A stretch of DNA of 64,000 nucleotides from Bacteroides sp. M10. Its GTDB lineage: Bacteria; Bacteroidota; Bacteroidia; Bacteroidales; Bacteroidaceae. The notes beneath the pieces are model-generated. The model had not been told where the DNA came from. It searched no databases and worked only from the letters and a program-made list of their open reading frames with translations. A program made the position numbers and the translations under genes. Of this stretch, positions 35,087 to 46,205 are shown one piece after another (within the stretch, counting starts at the first letter, position 1; each line of letters opens with the position of its first letter). The stretch covers positions 702,501 through 766,500 of the forward strand of contig NZ_CP060488.1 in the NCBI RefSeq assembly GCF_014334015.1, written 5' to 3'.

Positions 35087-35656
35087 TTACTTAGCGCCGG
35101 CTGATTTACCAGACTTTCTACGAATTACTTCGCCAACAAACTTAATACCTTTACCCTTGTATGGTTCAGGCTTACGGAAAGAACGTATTTTAGAGCAAAC
35201 TTGACCAAGCAATTGTTTGTCACACGATTCCAATATAATAAGAGGATTCTTATTTCTTTCAGACTTAGTTTCAACTTTTACCTCAGCAGGTAATTGAATG
35301 AAAATATTGTGTGTATAACCTAAAGCAAGCTCAATGATGTTACCTTGGTTAGAAGCACGATAACCTACACCAACAAGTTCCAGTTCCTTCTTGTATCCTT
35401 CAGATACGCCCACAACCATGTTGTGAACCAAAGAACGATACAAACCGTGGAAAGCATGTTTTTGCTTTGGGTTATCAAGCATTTCTTTATCGTTTTCTGT
35501 TAAAGTTACGTGTCCGTCTTCAATGGCAACATTGATAGCAGGATTCACATATTGGCTCATTTCGCCTTTGGGTCCCTTTACGGTAACCACATTATCCTTC
35601 AGAGTGACTGTCACTCCAGCAGGGATACTAATGGGTAATTTTCCTATTCTTGACAT
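35087..35656 (-). CDS. rplF: 50S ribosomal protein L6
   Basis: 189 residues, two repeated L6 domains. It starts MSRIGKLPISIPAGVTVTL and ends with the 23S-binding KPEPYKGKGIKFVGEVIRRK block. A TAGGAGGAA site (35663-35671) lies six bases upstream of the ATG, one of the few full Shine-Dalgarno sites in this window. Confidence 0.97.
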   Translation of the reverse strand: MSRIGKLPISIPAGVTVTLKDNVVTVKGPKGEMSQYVNPAINVAIEDGHVTLTENDKEMLDNPKQKHAFHGLYRSLVHNMVVGVSEGYKKELELVGVGYRASNQGNIIELALGYTHNIFIQLPAEVKVETKSERNKNPLIILESCDKQLLGQVCSKIRSFRKPEPYKGKGIKFVGEVIRRKSGKSAGAK

Positions 35657-35671
35657 TCTAATTCCTCCTAA

Positions 35672-36067
35672 TTAATATACATAACACAAGACTTCACCAC
35701 CGATCTTCAGTTCTGCAGCCTCTTTGTTAGTCATTACACCTTTGGAAGTAGATATTATAGCAATACCCAGCCCATTAATAACACGCGGCATATCTTTGTA
35801 ACCAGTATACTTACGCATACCCGGAGAAGATATTCTTTCTAACTTTTTGATTGCGTTAACTTTGTTAACAGAATCATACTTCAAGGCAACCTTAATAGTT
35901 CCTTGAGGACCATCTTCTACAAACTTATAATTAAGAATGTAGCCTTTTTCAAAAAGAATCTTAGTGATTTCTTTTTTCAAGTTCGAAGCGGGAACTTCAA
36001 CAACTCTGTGCTTTGCACCAATCGCGTTCCGCAACCTCGTTAAATAATCTGCTATTGGATCAGTCAT
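35672..36067 (-). CDS. rpsH: 30S ribosomal protein S8
   Basis: 131 residues. It starts MTDPIADYLTRLRNA and ends GGEVLCYVY, with the conserved ISTSKGVMTNKEA block that contacts 16S rRNA. In E. coli S8 represses the spc operon; no matching operator was searched for here. It lies between rpsN and rplF. Confidence 0.97.
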   Translation of the reverse strand: MTDPIADYLTRLRNAIGAKHRVVEVPASNLKKEITKILFEKGYILNYKFVEDGPQGTIKVALKYDSVNKVNAIKKLERISSPGMRKYTGYKDMPRVINGLGIAIISTSKGVMTNKEAAELKIGGEVLCYVY

Positions 36068-36119
36068 ATAAAAATAAATTAAATTAATCAGGACTACCCT
36101 GACAATATTTAAACAATAA

Positions 36120-36419
36120 TTACCAGCTTGCTTTTTTTACGCCTGGGATCAGTCCGTTAGATGCCATCTCACGGAATTGAATTCTCGAAATTCCGAATTG
36201 ACGAATATAACCTTTAGGACGTCCAGTCAGTTTGCAACGGTTGTGCATACGAATCGGATTAGAATTCTTTGGCAACTCTTGCAACTTCTGTGCAGCCTCA
36301 AAAGCATCAGCAGGGTCACCTGTTCTTACGATTTGCTTCAAAGCAGCTCTTCTTTCGGCGTATTTGGCTACTAATTTAGCACGTTTTACTTCACGTGCTT
36401 TCATTGATTCCTTTGCCAT
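36120..36419 (-). CDS. rpsN: 30S ribosomal protein S14, zinc-free long form
   Basis: 99 residues. It carries [20 protein letters not shown] and the C-terminal [10 protein letters not shown]. The CxxC pairs of the short zinc-binding form are absent and the length is that of the zinc-independent form. It lies between rplE and rpsH. Confidence 0.97.
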   Translation of the reverse strand: MAKESMKAREVKRAKLVAKYAERRAALKQIVRTGDPADAFEAAQKLQELPKNSNPIRMHNRCKLTGRPKGYIRQFGISRIQFREMASNGLIPGVKKASW

Positions 36420-36424
36420 ATCTA

Positions 36425-36982
36425 TTAGTCTTTTTTAGCGTTTTTAAAAGGTAAACCGAATTCCTTCAGCAAAGCATAACCTTCTTCATCTGTTTCCGCA
36501 GAGGTTACAAAGGTAATATTCATTCCGAGAATTCTTGTAATACTATCGATATTTATTTCAGGGAAAATGATTTGTTCCTGAATACCAAGGGTATAGTTAC
36601 CTTTACCATCAAACTTACTTTCGATACCTTTGAAGTCACGAATACGAGGAAGAGCTACACGAACCAATTTTTCAAGGAATTCGTACATTCTTTCACGACG
36701 TAAAGTTACCATAACACCAATCGGCATTTTTTTACGCAACTTAAAGTTTGCGATATCTTTACGAGAAATGGTAGCTACAGCTTTCTGACCTGTGATAGCT
36801 GTCATTTCATTGATTGCAACTTCGATAATCTTCTTATCAGCAACAGCCATACCTAACCCTTGATTGATAACAATCTTCTTAAGTACGGGTACCTGCATTG
36901 TAGAAGAATACTGGAACTGTGATTTCAATGCAGGTGCTATACGCTCTGCATATTCTTTCTTAAGACTAGCAGTATTACTCAT
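36425..36982 (-). CDS. rplE: 50S ribosomal protein L5
   Basis: 185 residues, binds 5S rRNA and the P-site tRNA. The [18 protein letters not shown] and [10 protein letters not shown] blocks are diagnostic. Its start codon abuts the rplX stop (shared base 36982). Confidence 0.97.
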   Translation of the reverse strand: MSNTASLKKEYAERIAPALKSQFQYSSTMQVPVLKKIVINQGLGMAVADKKIIEVAINEMTAITGQKAVATISRKDIANFKLRKKMPIGVMVTLRRERMYEFLEKLVRVALPRIRDFKGIESKFDGKGNYTLGIQEQIIFPEINIDSITRILGMNITFVTSAETDEEGYALLKEFGLPFKNAKKD

Positions 36983-37302
36983 TACTTAATCTCCTCTCCT
37001 GATTTTTTAGAATAACGCACTAAAGTTCCTTCCGAACTCTTTTTTCTCCCAATACGCGTTGCTTTACCAGTTTTTGGATCAACCGGGTTCAAGTTTGAAA
37101 TGTGGATAGAAGCTTCCTGCTTCACGATACCACCTTGCGGATTCTTAGCATTCGGTTTTGTGCTTTTAGATACCATATTGATACCTTCTACAAATGCACG
37201 TCCTTCTTTAACAAGAACCTTCAATACACGACCAGTTTTGCCCTTATCTTCGCCAGCATTTACGTAAACTGTATCGCCTTTTTTAATATGTAATTTACTC
37301 AT
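36982..37302 (-). CDS. rplX: 50S ribosomal protein L24
   Basis: 106 residues with the KOW motif at the N-terminus ([20 protein letters not shown]). It is an assembly initiator near the exit tunnel. It lies between rplN and rplE. Confidence 0.97.
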   Translation of the reverse strand: MSKLHIKKGDTVYVNAGEDKGKTGRVLKVLVKEGRAFVEGINMVSKSTKPNAKNPQGGIVKQEASIHISNLNPVDPKTGKATRIGRKKSSEGTLVRYSKKSGEEIK

Positions 37303-37321
37303 TACTTAAATCTTTTACAAA

Positions 37322-37687
37322 TTAAAGTACCTCAGGCGCAAGTGACACAACTTTCATGTTTGTAGCACGAAGTTCTCTTGCTACAGGACCGAAAATACGA
37401 CTACCTCTAATTTCACCTGCATTATTCAACAACACGCAAGCATTATCATCAAAACGTATATAAGAACCATCAGGACGACGGATTTCTTTCTTTGTACGTA
37501 CAATCAAAGCCTTTGATACTGCACCTTTTTTAACATCACTAGAAGGGATAACACTCTTCACTGAAACTACAATGACATCCCCCACTGAAGCATAACGACG
37601 ACCTGTACCACCCAAAACGCGGATACACAACGCCTCTTTCGCTCCACTGTTATCACATACTGTAAGTCTGGATTCTACTTGTATCAT
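37322..37687 (-). CDS. rplN: 50S ribosomal protein L14
   Basis: 121 residues. [20 protein letters not shown] and the [11 protein letters not shown] block identify it. It lies at the subunit interface and is the target of ribosome silencing factor in other bacteria. Two bases separate it from rpsQ. Confidence 0.97.
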   Translation of the reverse strand: MIQVESRLTVCDNSGAKEALCIRVLGGTGRRYASVGDVIVVSVKSVIPSSDVKKGAVSKALIVRTKKEIRRPDGSYIRFDDNACVLLNNAGEIRGSRIFGPVARELRATNMKVVSLAPEVL

Positions 37688-37689
37688 AA

Positions 37690-37947
37690 TTACTTAGCTC
37701 TTTCAATTATTTCTACTAATCTCCATCTTTTAGTCTTGCTCAAAGGACGAGTTTCCATGATGCTTACAGTATCACCGATATTGCATTCATTCTTTTCATC
37801 GTGAGCATGGTACTTCTTCGTTTTACTAACGAACTTACCATATATAGGGTGTTTTTCCTTAAATTTGGCAGCAACTGTGATGGTCTTATCCATCTTATTG
37901 CTCAACACAACCCCTGTTCTTTCTTTTCTTAAATTTCTTGCTTCCAT
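37690..37947 (-). CDS. rpsQ: 30S ribosomal protein S17
   Basis: 85 residues, OB-fold, early 16S binder. I chose the ATG at 37947 ([12 protein letters not shown]), where the family normally begins. An in-frame ATG at 37959 overlaps the rpmC stop codon as ATGA and would add only MISL. Confidence 0.95.
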   Translation of the reverse strand: MEARNLRKERTGVVLSNKMDKTITVAAKFKEKHPIYGKFVSKTKKYHAHDEKNECNIGDTVSIMETRPLSKTKRWRLVEIIERAK

Positions 37948-37955
37948 CAAGCTGA

Positions 37956-38153
37956 TCATTTATTGTTAAGTTCTCTTTCGCGCAATTCTGTTTTCATACG
38001 CGCAATAGTCCTGCGTAATTGTTTGATTTGAGCAGGATTTTCCAAAGGAGAAATAGAATGATTAATAACCATTTGGTTATAATTAGCTGTTTCCGCCTCT
38101 ACTCTTTCTACTAAATCATTAGTAGTCATTTCTTTTATTTCTGCAATTTTCAT
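37956..38153 (-). CDS. rpmC: 50S ribosomal protein L29
   Basis: 65 residues, two-helix protein at the tunnel exit. It starts [20 protein letters not shown] and includes [19 protein letters not shown]. It lies between rplP and rpsQ. Confidence 0.96.
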   Translation of the reverse strand: MKIAEIKEMTTNDLVERVEAETANYNQMVINHSISPLENPAQIKQLRRTIARMKTELRERELNNK

Positions 38154-38158
38154 AACAC

Positions 38159-38593
38159 TTACGCATTTTGATTTTGAATATCATAATCACGTCTTACGAC
38201 AAACTTCGTTGTAATAGGAAGCTTTTGAGCAGCTAAGCGCAATGCTTCTTTCGCGATTTCGTAAGATACTCCTTCAGCTTCAATAATGATTCTACCTGGA
38301 GTCACAGGAGCCACAAATCCCTCTGGAGCACCTTTACCTTTACCCATACGTACATCGGCAGGTTTTCTAGTGATCGGTTTATCCGGGAATATACGGATCC
38401 AGATCTGTCCTTGACGTTGCATATATCTTGTTACTGCAATACGAGCAGCTTCGATCTGACGGCCTGTAATCCACTTAGTCTCCAAAGCCTTTATGCCAAA
38501 AGAACCAAAGGCCAGCTGGTTGCCTCTCTGGGCATTACCTTTCTGACGGCCTTTTTGTTGTCTTCTGAATTTTGTCTTTTTCGGTTGTAACAT
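38159..38593 (-). CDS. rplP: 50S ribosomal protein L16
   Basis: 144 residues. The N-terminus [20 protein letters not shown] and the conserved [19 protein letters not shown] loop near the peptidyl transferase centre are clear. It lies between rpsC and rpmC. Confidence 0.97.
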   Translation of the reverse strand: MLQPKKTKFRRQQKGRQKGNAQRGNQLAFGSFGIKALETKWITGRQIEAARIAVTRYMQRQGQIWIRIFPDKPITRKPADVRMGKGKGAPEGFVAPVTPGRIIIEAEGVSYEIAKEALRLAAQKLPITTKFVVRRDYDIQNQNA

Positions 38594-38616
38594 AGTTTCC
38601 TAAAATTCAAATTCGT

Positions 38617-39348
38617 TTAGCGATTATTTTTCTTTCTTTTGAAGTTCTTTCCGCCGTTGTTTCCACCATTGTTTCCACGACCACTTTCTTTGCTTTGTGT
38701 AAAGTTCGGAGCCAATTCTTTCTTACCAAACACTTCACCTCTACAAATCCAAACTTTGATACCTAAAAGACCTACTTTAGTCAATGCTTCTGCATGACAG
38801 TAGTCGATATCAGCTCTGAAAGTGTGCAACGGAGTTCTTCCTTCTTTATACATTTCAGAACGAGCCATTTCAGCTCCATTCAAACGTCCTGAAATCTGAA
38901 TTTTGATACCTTCAGCACCCATACGCATTGTATTTGCGATAGCCATTTTAATGGCACGGCGATAGGCAATTTTACCTTCAACCTGGCGAGCGATGTTATT
39001 CGCAACAATCACAGCATCCAGTTCCGGTCTCTTCACTTCAAAGATATTGATTTGAATATCTTTGTCGGTAACCTTCTTCAACTCCTCTTTTAACTTATCA
39101 ACTTCTTGGCCACCTTTACCGATAATAATACCCGGGCGAGCAGTGCAAACAGTAATAGTAACGAGCTTCAGCGTACGTTCAATTACGATTCTTGATACAC
39201 TTGCTTTTGCAAGTCTTGCATTAAGATATTTACGGATTTTGCTATCTTCCAGCAAAGAATCACCGTAATCATTTCCACCATACCAGTTAGAATCCCATCC
39301 TCTGATAATTCCTAAACGGTTGCTTATTGGATTAACTTTTTGTCCCAT
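38617..39348 (-). CDS. rpsC: 30S ribosomal protein S3
   Basis: 243 residues. It has the KH domain with [18 protein letters not shown] and the C-terminal domain with [14 protein letters not shown]. The tail carries a low-complexity stretch ([18 protein letters not shown]). It lines the mRNA entry site. It lies between rplV and rplP. Confidence 0.97.
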   Translation of the reverse strand: MGQKVNPISNRLGIIRGWDSNWYGGNDYGDSLLEDSKIRKYLNARLAKASVSRIVIERTLKLVTITVCTARPGIIIGKGGQEVDKLKEELKKVTDKDIQINIFEVKRPELDAVIVANNIARQVEGKIAYRRAIKMAIANTMRMGAEGIKIQISGRLNGAEMARSEMYKEGRTPLHTFRADIDYCHAEALTKVGLLGIKVWICRGEVFGKKELAPNFTQSKESGRGNNGGNNGGKNFKRKKNNR

Positions 39349-39353
39349 CTACC

Positions 39354-39764
39354 TTAATTTTGATCTTCGTTATTACTTTTAGCACCAACGAACAATGTTA
39401 CGTGATTTGAACGTTTGCGAATTCTATAACCTCTACCCTGTGGTGCCGGTCTCATTCTTTTGAGTGTAGCTCCACCATCAACAAAAATCTGTGTTACGAA
39501 CAACTCGCCACTTTCCGCTTTACGTTCGTTTTTCTGTTCCCAGTTAGCAATTGCAGAGCGAAGCAATTTTTCCACTCTTGCAGCAGCTTCTTTTGAAGAA
39601 AATTTCAAAACACCAAGTGCTCTGTTCACTTCCATACCACGAATCATATCTGCAACCAGACGCATCTTACGCGGAGAAGTAGGAACATTTTGCAATTTTG
39701 CAAAATACATGGTCTTAAGGGCTTCTTTTCTCTTTTCAGCCGATATTTTTTTTCTTGCTCCCAT
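39354..39764 (-). CDS. rplV: 50S ribosomal protein L22
   Basis: 136 residues, tunnel-lining protein. It has [19 protein letters not shown] and the C-terminal beta-hairpin [20 protein letters not shown], the site where macrolide-resistance mutations arise in other species; the hairpin looks intact. Confidence 0.97.
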   Translation of the reverse strand: MGARKKISAEKRKEALKTMYFAKLQNVPTSPRKMRLVADMIRGMEVNRALGVLKFSSKEAAARVEKLLRSAIANWEQKNERKAESGELFVTQIFVDGGATLKRMRPAPQGRGYRIRKRSNHVTLFVGAKSNNEDQN

Positions 39765-39800
39765 TATTATTTATTACTTTATTATTTCAAATAAATCCTG

Positions 39801-40070
39801 TTATCTTTTCTTGTTACCAGCGTGTCCTCTGAATGTACGAGTTGGAGCAAATTCGCCCAACTTGTGTCCTACCATATTCTCGGTAACATAAACAGGAATA
39901 AATTTATTTCCATTGTGAACTGCAACTGTATGGCCTACAAAATCAGGCGAAATCATTGAAGCTCTGGCCCAAGTCTTTACTACGACTTTCTTACCAGATT
40001 CATTCATGGCAAGAATTCTCTTTTCAAGCTTAACGTTAATATATGGACCTTTTTTTAATGAACGACTCAT
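39801..40070 (-). CDS. rpsS: 30S ribosomal protein S19
   Basis: 89 residues. It starts [20 protein letters not shown] and contains [20 protein letters not shown]. It lies between rplB and rplV. Confidence 0.97.
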   Translation of the reverse strand: MSRSLKKGPYINVKLEKRILAMNESGKKVVVKTWARASMISPDFVGHTVAVHNGNKFIPVYVTENMVGHKLGEFAPTRTFRGHAGNKKR

Positions 40071-40090
40071 AGTTTACTCAATTAATCAGA

Positions 40091-40915
40091 TTACTTTTTT
40101 CTTCTCTCAATAATGTACTTAGACGACTGTTTCTTAGGAGCTCTAGTCTTAAGTCCCTTAGCGTACAATCCCTTACGTGATCTTGGGTGACCTCCAGAAG
40201 CACGTCCTTCACCACCACCCATCGGGTGATCAACCGGGTTCATTACAACACCACGGTTACGAGGACGACGTCCTTGCCAACGAGAACGTCCAGCTTTACC
40301 TGAACTTTCCAATCCATGATCAGAGTTACCTACACTACCGACAGTAGCTTTACAAGTGCTAAGAATCTGTCTAACTTCACCTGAAGGCAACTTAATTACA
40401 CAATACTTACCCTCACGAGAAGTCAACTGAGCAAAGTTACCAGCTGAACGAACCAGAGCAGCACCCTGTCCCGGACGTAATTCGATATTGTGAATCACAG
40501 TACCCACCGGAATGTTTTGAAGAGGAAGAGCATTACCAATCTCTGGCGCTGCTGTTTCACCTGACATCAGAGTCGCACCAACTTGCAATCCATTGGGAGC
40601 AATAATATATCTTTTTTCTCCATCAGCATAAAATAACAGAGCGATACGAGCCGAACGATTCGGATCGTATTCAATTGTTTTAACTACTGCTGGAACACCG
40701 TCCTTATTTCTCTTGAAATCAACAATTCTAATCACCTTTCTATGACCGCCACCAATGTAGCGCATAGTCATCTTACCTTCGTTGTTACGACCTCCAGATG
40801 ATTTCTTACCATATACAAGAGACTTTTCTGGTACTGATGCAGTAATTTCTTCGAAAGTACCAATAATTTTATGTCTTTGCCCCGGTGTTGTGGGCTTAAA
40901 TTTACGTACTGCCAT
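40091..40915 (-). CDS. rplB: 50S ribosomal protein L2
   Basis: 274 residues. The OB and SH3-like RNA-binding domains are followed by [20 protein letters not shown], which holds the conserved His essential near the peptidyl transferase centre. It lies between rplW and rpsS. Confidence 0.98.
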   Translation of the reverse strand: MAVRKFKPTTPGQRHKIIGTFEEITASVPEKSLVYGKKSSGGRNNEGKMTMRYIGGGHRKVIRIVDFKRNKDGVPAVVKTIEYDPNRSARIALLFYADGEKRYIIAPNGLQVGATLMSGETAAPEIGNALPLQNIPVGTVIHNIELRPGQGAALVRSAGNFAQLTSREGKYCVIKLPSGEVRQILSTCKATVGSVGNSDHGLESSGKAGRSRWQGRRPRNRGVVMNPVDHPMGGGEGRASGGHPRSRKGLYAKGLKTRAPKKQSSKYIIERRKK

Positions 40916-40920
40916 TTTTA

Positions 40921-41211
40921 TTAAATATTGCTATAAAAATCAATAGTATCTCCTTCTTTCAATGTCACGATTGCTTTTTTGAAAGCATTCGTACGACCAT
41001 TGATGATACCTGCTTTAGTATAACGGCTCTTATTTTTGCCAGCATACTTCACAGTATTCACATCAACTACTGTAACATTATAAAGAGCCTCAATTTCCTT
41101 CTTAATTTCCAGTTTGTTAGCTTCAGGACGTACAACAAAGCCGAAACGATTCAGCTTATCTGTGATTGCAGTCATTTTCTCTGTTACCAACGGTTTAATA
41201 ATAATTCCCAT
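40921..41211 (-). CDS. rplW: 50S ribosomal protein L23
   Basis: 96 residues, docking site for trigger factor and SRP at the tunnel exit. It contains [20 protein letters not shown] and [20 protein letters not shown]. An AAAGGAGG (41220-41227) lies eight bases upstream of the ATG, one of the strong Shine-Dalgarno sites in this window. Confidence 0.97.
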   Translation of the reverse strand: MGIIIKPLVTEKMTAITDKLNRFGFVVRPEANKLEIKKEIEALYNVTVVDVNTVKYAGKNKSRYTKAGIINGRTNAFKKAIVTLKEGDTIDFYSNI

Positions 41212-41227
41212 TATTTAAGCCTCCTTT

Positions 41228-41854
41228 TTAAATTAAGATATTGTCAATAGCCTTCAGAGAGTTTTCAGTAAGCACAACAACCCCAGCATTCAATACTCTG
41301 TAAGTATTTAATCCCGAGATAGTCTGTACATTAGCACCCTCAATGTTACGAGCTGACAAATATACGTTTTTATTTGCTTCCGGTAAAATCACAAGTAGCT
41401 TTTTATCGGAAACTTTAAGATTTTTTGTCATTGCAACGAAATCTTTTGTCTTAGGAGCTTCAAATGTGAAATCCTCAACGACAACGATTGCATCGTTTTT
41501 AGCTTTATAAGACAGAGCTGACTTACGAGCCAATGTCTTAACTTTTTTATTCAACTTGAAGAAGTAGTCTCTTGGTTTCGGACCGAAAACGCGAGCACCA
41601 CCTACAAGAACCGGCGAGTTCATATCACCACGACGAGCTCCGCCCCCACCTTTCTGGCGACCGATCTTACGAGTTGAACCACTGATTTCACTTCTTTCTT
41701 TTGACTTATGAGTACCCTGACGCTGATTAGCCATAAATTGTTTTACGTCCAAATAGATAGCGTGGTCGTTGGGCTCAATTCCGAAGATAGATTCGTTTAA
41801 CGTAACCTTTCTCCCAGTGTCTTCACCTTTAATGTTATATACGTTAACTTCCAT
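41228..41854 (-). CDS. rplD: 50S ribosomal protein L4
   Basis: 208 residues. The extended loop with [20 protein letters not shown] and the [20 protein letters not shown] block are typical. In E. coli L4 also represses the S10 operon. It overlaps the rplC stop by one base. Confidence 0.97.
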   Translation of the reverse strand: MEVNVYNIKGEDTGRKVTLNESIFGIEPNDHAIYLDVKQFMANQRQGTHKSKERSEISGSTRKIGRQKGGGGARRGDMNSPVLVGGARVFGPKPRDYFFKLNKKVKTLARKSALSYKAKNDAIVVVEDFTFEAPKTKDFVAMTKNLKVSDKKLLVILPEANKNVYLSARNIEGANVQTISGLNTYRVLNAGVVVLTENSLKAIDNILI

Positions 41855-42471
41855 TATTTCTCAATTAATACGATTGAACCTTTGCAACCCGGGATAGAAC
41901 CTTTAACCAAAAGAAGGTTATGATCCGCGATTACTTTTAATACCTGCAAGTTTTGTATAGTGACTCTGTCACCACCAAGTTGTCCACCCATGCGCATTCC
42001 CTTGAATACTTTTGCAGGGTAAGAACAAGCACCAATAGAACCCGGTTTACGAGCGCGGTTGTGCTGTCCGTGAGTAGCCTGACCTACACCACCAAAACCA
42101 TGTCTTTTTACTACACCCTGGAAACCCTTACCTTTAGAAGTTCCAACAACGTCAACAAAGCTAGCGTCGTTAAACATTTCTACGGTAACAGTATCACCCA
42201 GATTCAATTCTGTCTCAAATTCTTTGAACTCAGCCAAGTGTCTCTTCGGTGTTACTCCTGCTCTTTTAAAGTGCCCCATCAACGGTTTAGTTGTATGTTT
42301 TTCCTTTTTGTCCTGGAAACCCAACTGAACAGCTGCATAGCCATCTTTTTCTACAGTTTTAACTTGAGTAACAACACAAGGACCTGCTTCGATAACAGTG
42401 CATGGTACATTTTTACCATCGGCACTGAAAACGGATGTCATTCCGATTTTTTTTCCTAATAATCCTGGCAT
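41854..42471 (-). CDS. rplC: 50S ribosomal protein L3
   Basis: 205 residues. [20 protein letters not shown] and the long loop with [20 protein letters not shown] near the peptidyl transferase centre identify it. It lies between rpsJ and rplD. Confidence 0.97.
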   Translation of the reverse strand: MPGLLGKKIGMTSVFSADGKNVPCTVIEAGPCVVTQVKTVEKDGYAAVQLGFQDKKEKHTTKPLMGHFKRAGVTPKRHLAEFKEFETELNLGDTVTVEMFNDASFVDVVGTSKGKGFQGVVKRHGFGGVGQATHGQHNRARKPGSIGACSYPAKVFKGMRMGGQLGGDRVTIQNLQVLKVIADHNLLLVKGSIPGCKGSIVLIEK

Positions 42472-42489
42472 TTCACTAATTTTTAATTA

Positions 42490-42795
42490 TCAAACTTTAA
42501 TTTCTACTTCCACACCACTTGGCAATTCCAACTTCATCAGAGCATCTACTGTCTTAGCTGTTGAACTATAAATGTCGATCAATCTCTTATAAGAAGAGAG
42601 TTCAAATTGCTCACGAGACTTTTTGTTTACGAAAGTCGAACGGTTCACAGTAAAGATACGTTTGTGCGTAGGCAGAGGTATCGGACCGCTAACAATAGCA
42701 CCTGTAGCTTTTACAGTTCTTACAATTTTCTCAGCTGACTTGTCAACCAAGTTGTGGTCGTAAGATTTCAATTTAATTCTAATTTTCTGACTCAT
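42490..42795 (-). CDS. rpsJ: 30S ribosomal protein S10
   Basis: 101 residues from the ATG at 42795 ([20 protein letters not shown]). An open frame continues to 42849, but its extra 18 residues are hydrophobic and overlap a hairpin in the fusA-rpsJ gap, so they are not coding. S10 is a ribosomal head protein and, with NusB, part of antitermination complexes. It opens the S10 section of the cluster. Confidence 0.96.
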   Translation of the reverse strand: MSQKIRIKLKSYDHNLVDKSAEKIVRTVKATGAIVSGPIPLPTHKRIFTVNRSTFVNKKSREQFELSSYKRLIDIYSSTAKTVDALMKLELPSGVEVEIKV

Positions 42796-42826
42796 TATTT
42801 TTTTAATTAATACATTTATAATAAGA

Positions 42827-42868
42827 TAAAGCGGCAGGCTAAGAGTCATTCGCTAGCCTGCTGCTTTA
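42827..42868 (-). terminator. strong hairpin between fusA and rpsJ
   Basis: TAAAGCGGCAGGCTA (42827-42841) pairs with TAGCCTGCTGCTTTA (42854-42868), 15 bp with one mismatch and a 12-base loop. The RNA after it is AU-rich without a clean U-run. It could be a partial terminator or an RNA processing site that separates the str and S10 parts. Confidence 0.5.
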
Positions 42869-42874
42869 GATATT

Positions 42875-44992
42875 TTAGAGTAAATCAGCACGTCCTTTTA
42901 CTTCTTCCAATACAGCCTTAGCAATAGAAGAAGAAAGCTGAGCGTGATGAGAGTAAGTCATTGATGAAGTTGCACGACCAGAAGTGATAGTACGCAAAGC
43001 CGTTACATAACCAAACATTTCTGCCAGCGGAACCATCGCTTTCACGATACGGGCACCTGAACGACTAGATTCCATACCTTCAACCTGTCCACGACGTTTG
43101 TTCAAGTCACCGATAACATCACCCATATTTTCTTCCGGAGTTACAACTTCCAGTTTCATGATAGGTTCCATCAAAACAGGACCTGCCTTAGCACATGCAT
43201 TCTTATAAGCTTGCATTGCACAGATTTCGAACGACAACTGGTCAGAGTCAACCGGATGGAATGAACCATCAACCAAAGTAACTTTTAATGAATCCAGCGG
43301 ATAACCTGCCAAAACACCACTCTTCATGGCATTTGTAAAGCCTTTCTGAACTGCAGGAATAAATTCCTTAGGAATATTACCACCTTTTACTTCGTCAACA
43401 AACTGTAAACCACCCAAAGTGAAATCCGCATCAGCCGGACCAATATTCACGATGATATCAGCAAACTTACCACGTCCACCAGACTGCTTCTTATATACTT
43501 CACGCAAGTTAACTGTCTTCGTGATAGCTTCTTTATAGTTAACCTGAGGTTTACCCTGATTACATTCAACTTTGAATTCACGTTTCAAACGGTCAATAAT
43601 GATATCCAAGTGGAGCTCACCCATACCAGAAATAACCGTCTGACCTGTTTGTTCATCTGTCTTCACAGTAAACGTCGGATCTTCTTCAGCCAATTTAGCC
43701 AAACCGTTAGACAGTTTATCCATATCCTTCTGAGTCTTAGGCTCTACAGCGATACCGATAACTGGTTCCGGGAAATCCATAGATTCAAGTACGATCGGAG
43801 CGTTTTCATCACATAAAGTATCACCAGTGTGAATATCTTTAAAACCTACACCTGCACCAATATCACCAGCACCGACTACTTCAACCGGATTCTGTTTGTT
43901 AGAGTGCATCTGGAACAGACGAGAAACGCGTTCTTTCTTACCAGAGCGAGAGTTGTAAATATAAGAACCTGCTTCAATTTTACCTGAATAAACACGAAAG
44001 AAAGTCAAACGACCTACATATGGATCAGTTGCAATCTTAAATGCCAAAGCTGATGTTTTTTCATCATCACTTGGTTTACGATCTTCTTCAGCCCCTGTAT
44101 TAGGATTGGTACCGATAACATTTTCTGTATCCAGCGGAGAAGGCAAGAAAGCGCAAACGTAGTCAAGCAAAGTTTGAACACCTTTATTCTTGAAAGAAGA
44201 CCCACAAAGCATAGGAACTACAGCCATTTGAACTGTTGCATTGCGAAGAGCTCTCAACACTTCCTCCTCAGTAATAGTAGAAGGATCATCGAAATATTTC
44301 TCCATCAAAGCATCATCAAATTCAGCCACTTTTTCAAGCATCTTATCTCTCCATTCGTTAGCTTCATCGATAAGATTTGCCGGAATCTCTTCTACAGTAT
44401 AGTCAGCTCCCATTGTTTCATCATGCCAGTAGATAGCTTTCATCTTGATAAGGTCAACAAGACCTTTAAAAGACTCTTCTGCACCGATAGGAACAACGAT
44501 AGGACACGGATTAGCGCCAAGAACATCCTTCATCTGGCGAACCACTTCAAAGAAGTCAGCACCAGAACGGTCCATCTTATTTACATAAGCAATACGAGGA
44601 ACATTATATTTATCAGCCTGACGCCATACAGTTTCAGATTGAGGCTCAACACCACCAACCGCACAGTAAGCAGCCACAGCTCCATCAAGGATACGCAATG
44701 AACGTTCTACCTCTGCGGTAAAGTCAACGTGTCCCGGAGTGTCAATCAAGTTAATTTTGTAAGTATCACCAGCATATTTCCATCTTGTTGTTGTAGCAGC
44801 AGATGTAATAGTAATACCACGTTCTTGTTCCTGTTCCATCCAGTCCATAGTAGCAGCACCGTCATGAACTTCACCAATTTTGTGAGTCAATCCGGTGTAG
44901 AACAGGATACGTTCAGAAGTTGTTGTTTTTCCGGCATCAATGTGAGCCATGATACCGATATTACGAGTTAAATGTAAATCATGTTTAGCCAT
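42875..44992 (-). CDS. fusA: elongation factor G
   Basis: 705 residues, the translocase GTPase. G motifs: [15 protein letters not shown] (G1), DTPGHVDF (G3) and NKMDRSGAD (G4). Domains II-V follow, with [10 protein letters not shown] and the C-terminal [18 protein letters not shown]. It lies between rpsG and rpsJ, linking the str and S10 blocks. tuf is not here but at 58095-59279. Confidence 0.97.
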   Translation of the reverse strand: MAKHDLHLTRNIGIMAHIDAGKTTTSERILFYTGLTHKIGEVHDGAATMDWMEQEQERGITITSAATTTRWKYAGDTYKINLIDTPGHVDFTAEVERSLRILDGAVAAYCAVGGVEPQSETVWRQADKYNVPRIAYVNKMDRSGADFFEVVRQMKDVLGANPCPIVVPIGAEESFKGLVDLIKMKAIYWHDETMGADYTVEEIPANLIDEANEWRDKMLEKVAEFDDALMEKYFDDPSTITEEEVLRALRNATVQMAVVPMLCGSSFKNKGVQTLLDYVCAFLPSPLDTENVIGTNPNTGAEEDRKPSDDEKTSALAFKIATDPYVGRLTFFRVYSGKIEAGSYIYNSRSGKKERVSRLFQMHSNKQNPVEVVGAGDIGAGVGFKDIHTGDTLCDENAPIVLESMDFPEPVIGIAVEPKTQKDMDKLSNGLAKLAEEDPTFTVKTDEQTGQTVISGMGELHLDIIIDRLKREFKVECNQGKPQVNYKEAITKTVNLREVYKKQSGGRGKFADIIVNIGPADADFTLGGLQFVDEVKGGNIPKEFIPAVQKGFTNAMKSGVLAGYPLDSLKVTLVDGSFHPVDSDQLSFEICAMQAYKNACAKAGPVLMEPIMKLEVVTPEENMGDVIGDLNKRRGQVEGMESSRSGARIVKAMVPLAEMFGYVTALRTITSGRATSSMTYSHHAQLSSSIAKAVLEEVKGRADLL

Positions 44993-45037
44993 CTTCTAAT
45001 TCCTTTACTTTAAGTTTATATTTGGTTTCTTACAGTA

Positions 45038-45514
45038 TTAGAATCTAAAATGAGCAAATGCACGGTTAGCTTCTGCCATTCTATGCATATCTTCTTTACG
45101 TTTGTATGCGCCGCCTTGTTCATTGAAGGCATCCATAATTTCAGCAGCCAACTTGTCAGCCATTGATTTACCGCCTCTTTTACGAGCAAACAAGATCAGA
45201 TTCTTCATTGAAATCGATTCTTTACGATCCGGACGGATTTCTGTAGGAACTTGGAAGGTAGCACCACCCACACGGCGAGACTTTACTTCCACTTGCGGAG
45301 TCACATTATCCAAAGCCTTTTTCCAGATTTCGAGAGCAGATTTTTCTTCGTTAGGAAGTTTTGCTTTCACAGTTTCCAGAGCGGCATAAAAGATTTCATA
45401 AGATGTATTTTTCTTTCCATCATACATCAAGTGGTTCACGAACTTAGAAACCTTTTGGTCATTAAACACGGGATCCGGAAGGATAACGCGTTTTTTTGGT
45501 TTTGCTTTTCTCAT
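45038..45514 (-). CDS. rpsG: 30S ribosomal protein S7
   Basis: 158 residues, head assembly initiator. It starts [20 protein letters not shown] and contains [20 protein letters not shown] and [24 protein letters not shown] ends. A 144-base gap separates it from rpsL. In E. coli S7 is the str-operon repressor. Confidence 0.97.
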   Translation of the reverse strand: MRKAKPKKRVILPDPVFNDQKVSKFVNHLMYDGKKNTSYEIFYAALETVKAKLPNEEKSALEIWKKALDNVTPQVEVKSRRVGGATFQVPTEIRPDRKESISMKNLILFARKRGGKSMADKLAAEIMDAFNEQGGAYKRKEDMHRMAEANRAFAHFRF

Positions 45515-45658
45515 TTGTTTGAAAAATAATGTTTTTTGTTCTTGGTTGTCTACTTCTTGACTTCTTCAACTCTCCCTCCGGAGAATTTACTCAACCTTTA
45601 GCATTTCCAACAAACTAAAACGTAAGTTATTACTTTAATTTTAATCAGGTCTTAATCC

Positions 45659-46069
45659 TTATTTCTTCTTACCTTTAGCAGGAGCAGCAGCTTGTCCCGG
45701 TTTCGGACGCTTAGCACCATACTTAGAACGTCTTTGAGTACGACCAGCAACACCTGCTGTATCAAGTGTACCACGAACGATGTGATAACGTACACCCGGA
45801 AGGTCTTTTACACGACCGCCACGTACCAAAACGATTGAGTGTTCCTGCAAGTTGTGTCCTTCTCCCGGAATGTATGAGTTCACCTCTTTTTGGTTAGTCA
45901 AACGTACACGAGCTACTTTACGCATTGCAGAGTTCGGCTTCTTCGGAGTAGTAGTATATACTCTCACGCAAACGCCACGTCTTTGAGGACATGAATCCAA
46001 GGCTGGAGATTTACTTTTCTCCACCAGCACTTCGCGTCCTTTTCTTACTAATTGCTGAATTGTAGGCAT
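45659..46069 (-). CDS. rpsL: 30S ribosomal protein S12
   Basis: 136 residues, decoding-centre protein. The block [20 protein letters not shown] has the wild-type lysine associated with streptomycin sensitivity, and [17 protein letters not shown] is intact. The C-terminus has an Ala/Lys-rich extension ([13 protein letters not shown]), longer than the usual 124 residues. It is the first gene of the supercluster and has its own promoter. Confidence 0.97.
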   Translation of the reverse strand: MPTIQQLVRKGREVLVEKSKSPALDSCPQRRGVCVRVYTTTPKKPNSAMRKVARVRLTNQKEVNSYIPGEGHNLQEHSIVLVRGGRVKDLPGVRYHIVRGTLDTAGVAGRTQRRSKYGAKRPKPGQAAAPAKGKKK

Positions 46070-46131
46070 TTTAATTGTTTTTTGATTTATATTATTGTTA
46101 TATTAATTTCGTAACTATACATTTTGGGCTG

Positions 46132-46161
46132 CAAAAATACGAATAATATTTGAATATTCAA
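46132..46161 (-). promoter_or_regulatory. promoter of the rpsL-to-rplQ supercluster
   Basis: On the minus strand a TTGA (46158-46161), an 18-base spacer and TATTTTTG (46132-46139) fit the Bacteroides -33/-7 form with one mismatch in the -33 box. The start would be about 55 bases before rpsL. Confidence 0.6.
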
Positions 46162-46205
46162 TGCGCTACAACTTTTTTTTCTTTTTTAATGTTTTTATAT
46201 CATCC

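Noticed and set aside
42796..42849. N-terminal extension of S10
   Set aside because: The extra 18 residues are hydrophobic and overlap the fusA-rpsJ hairpin; S10 normally has about 101 residues.
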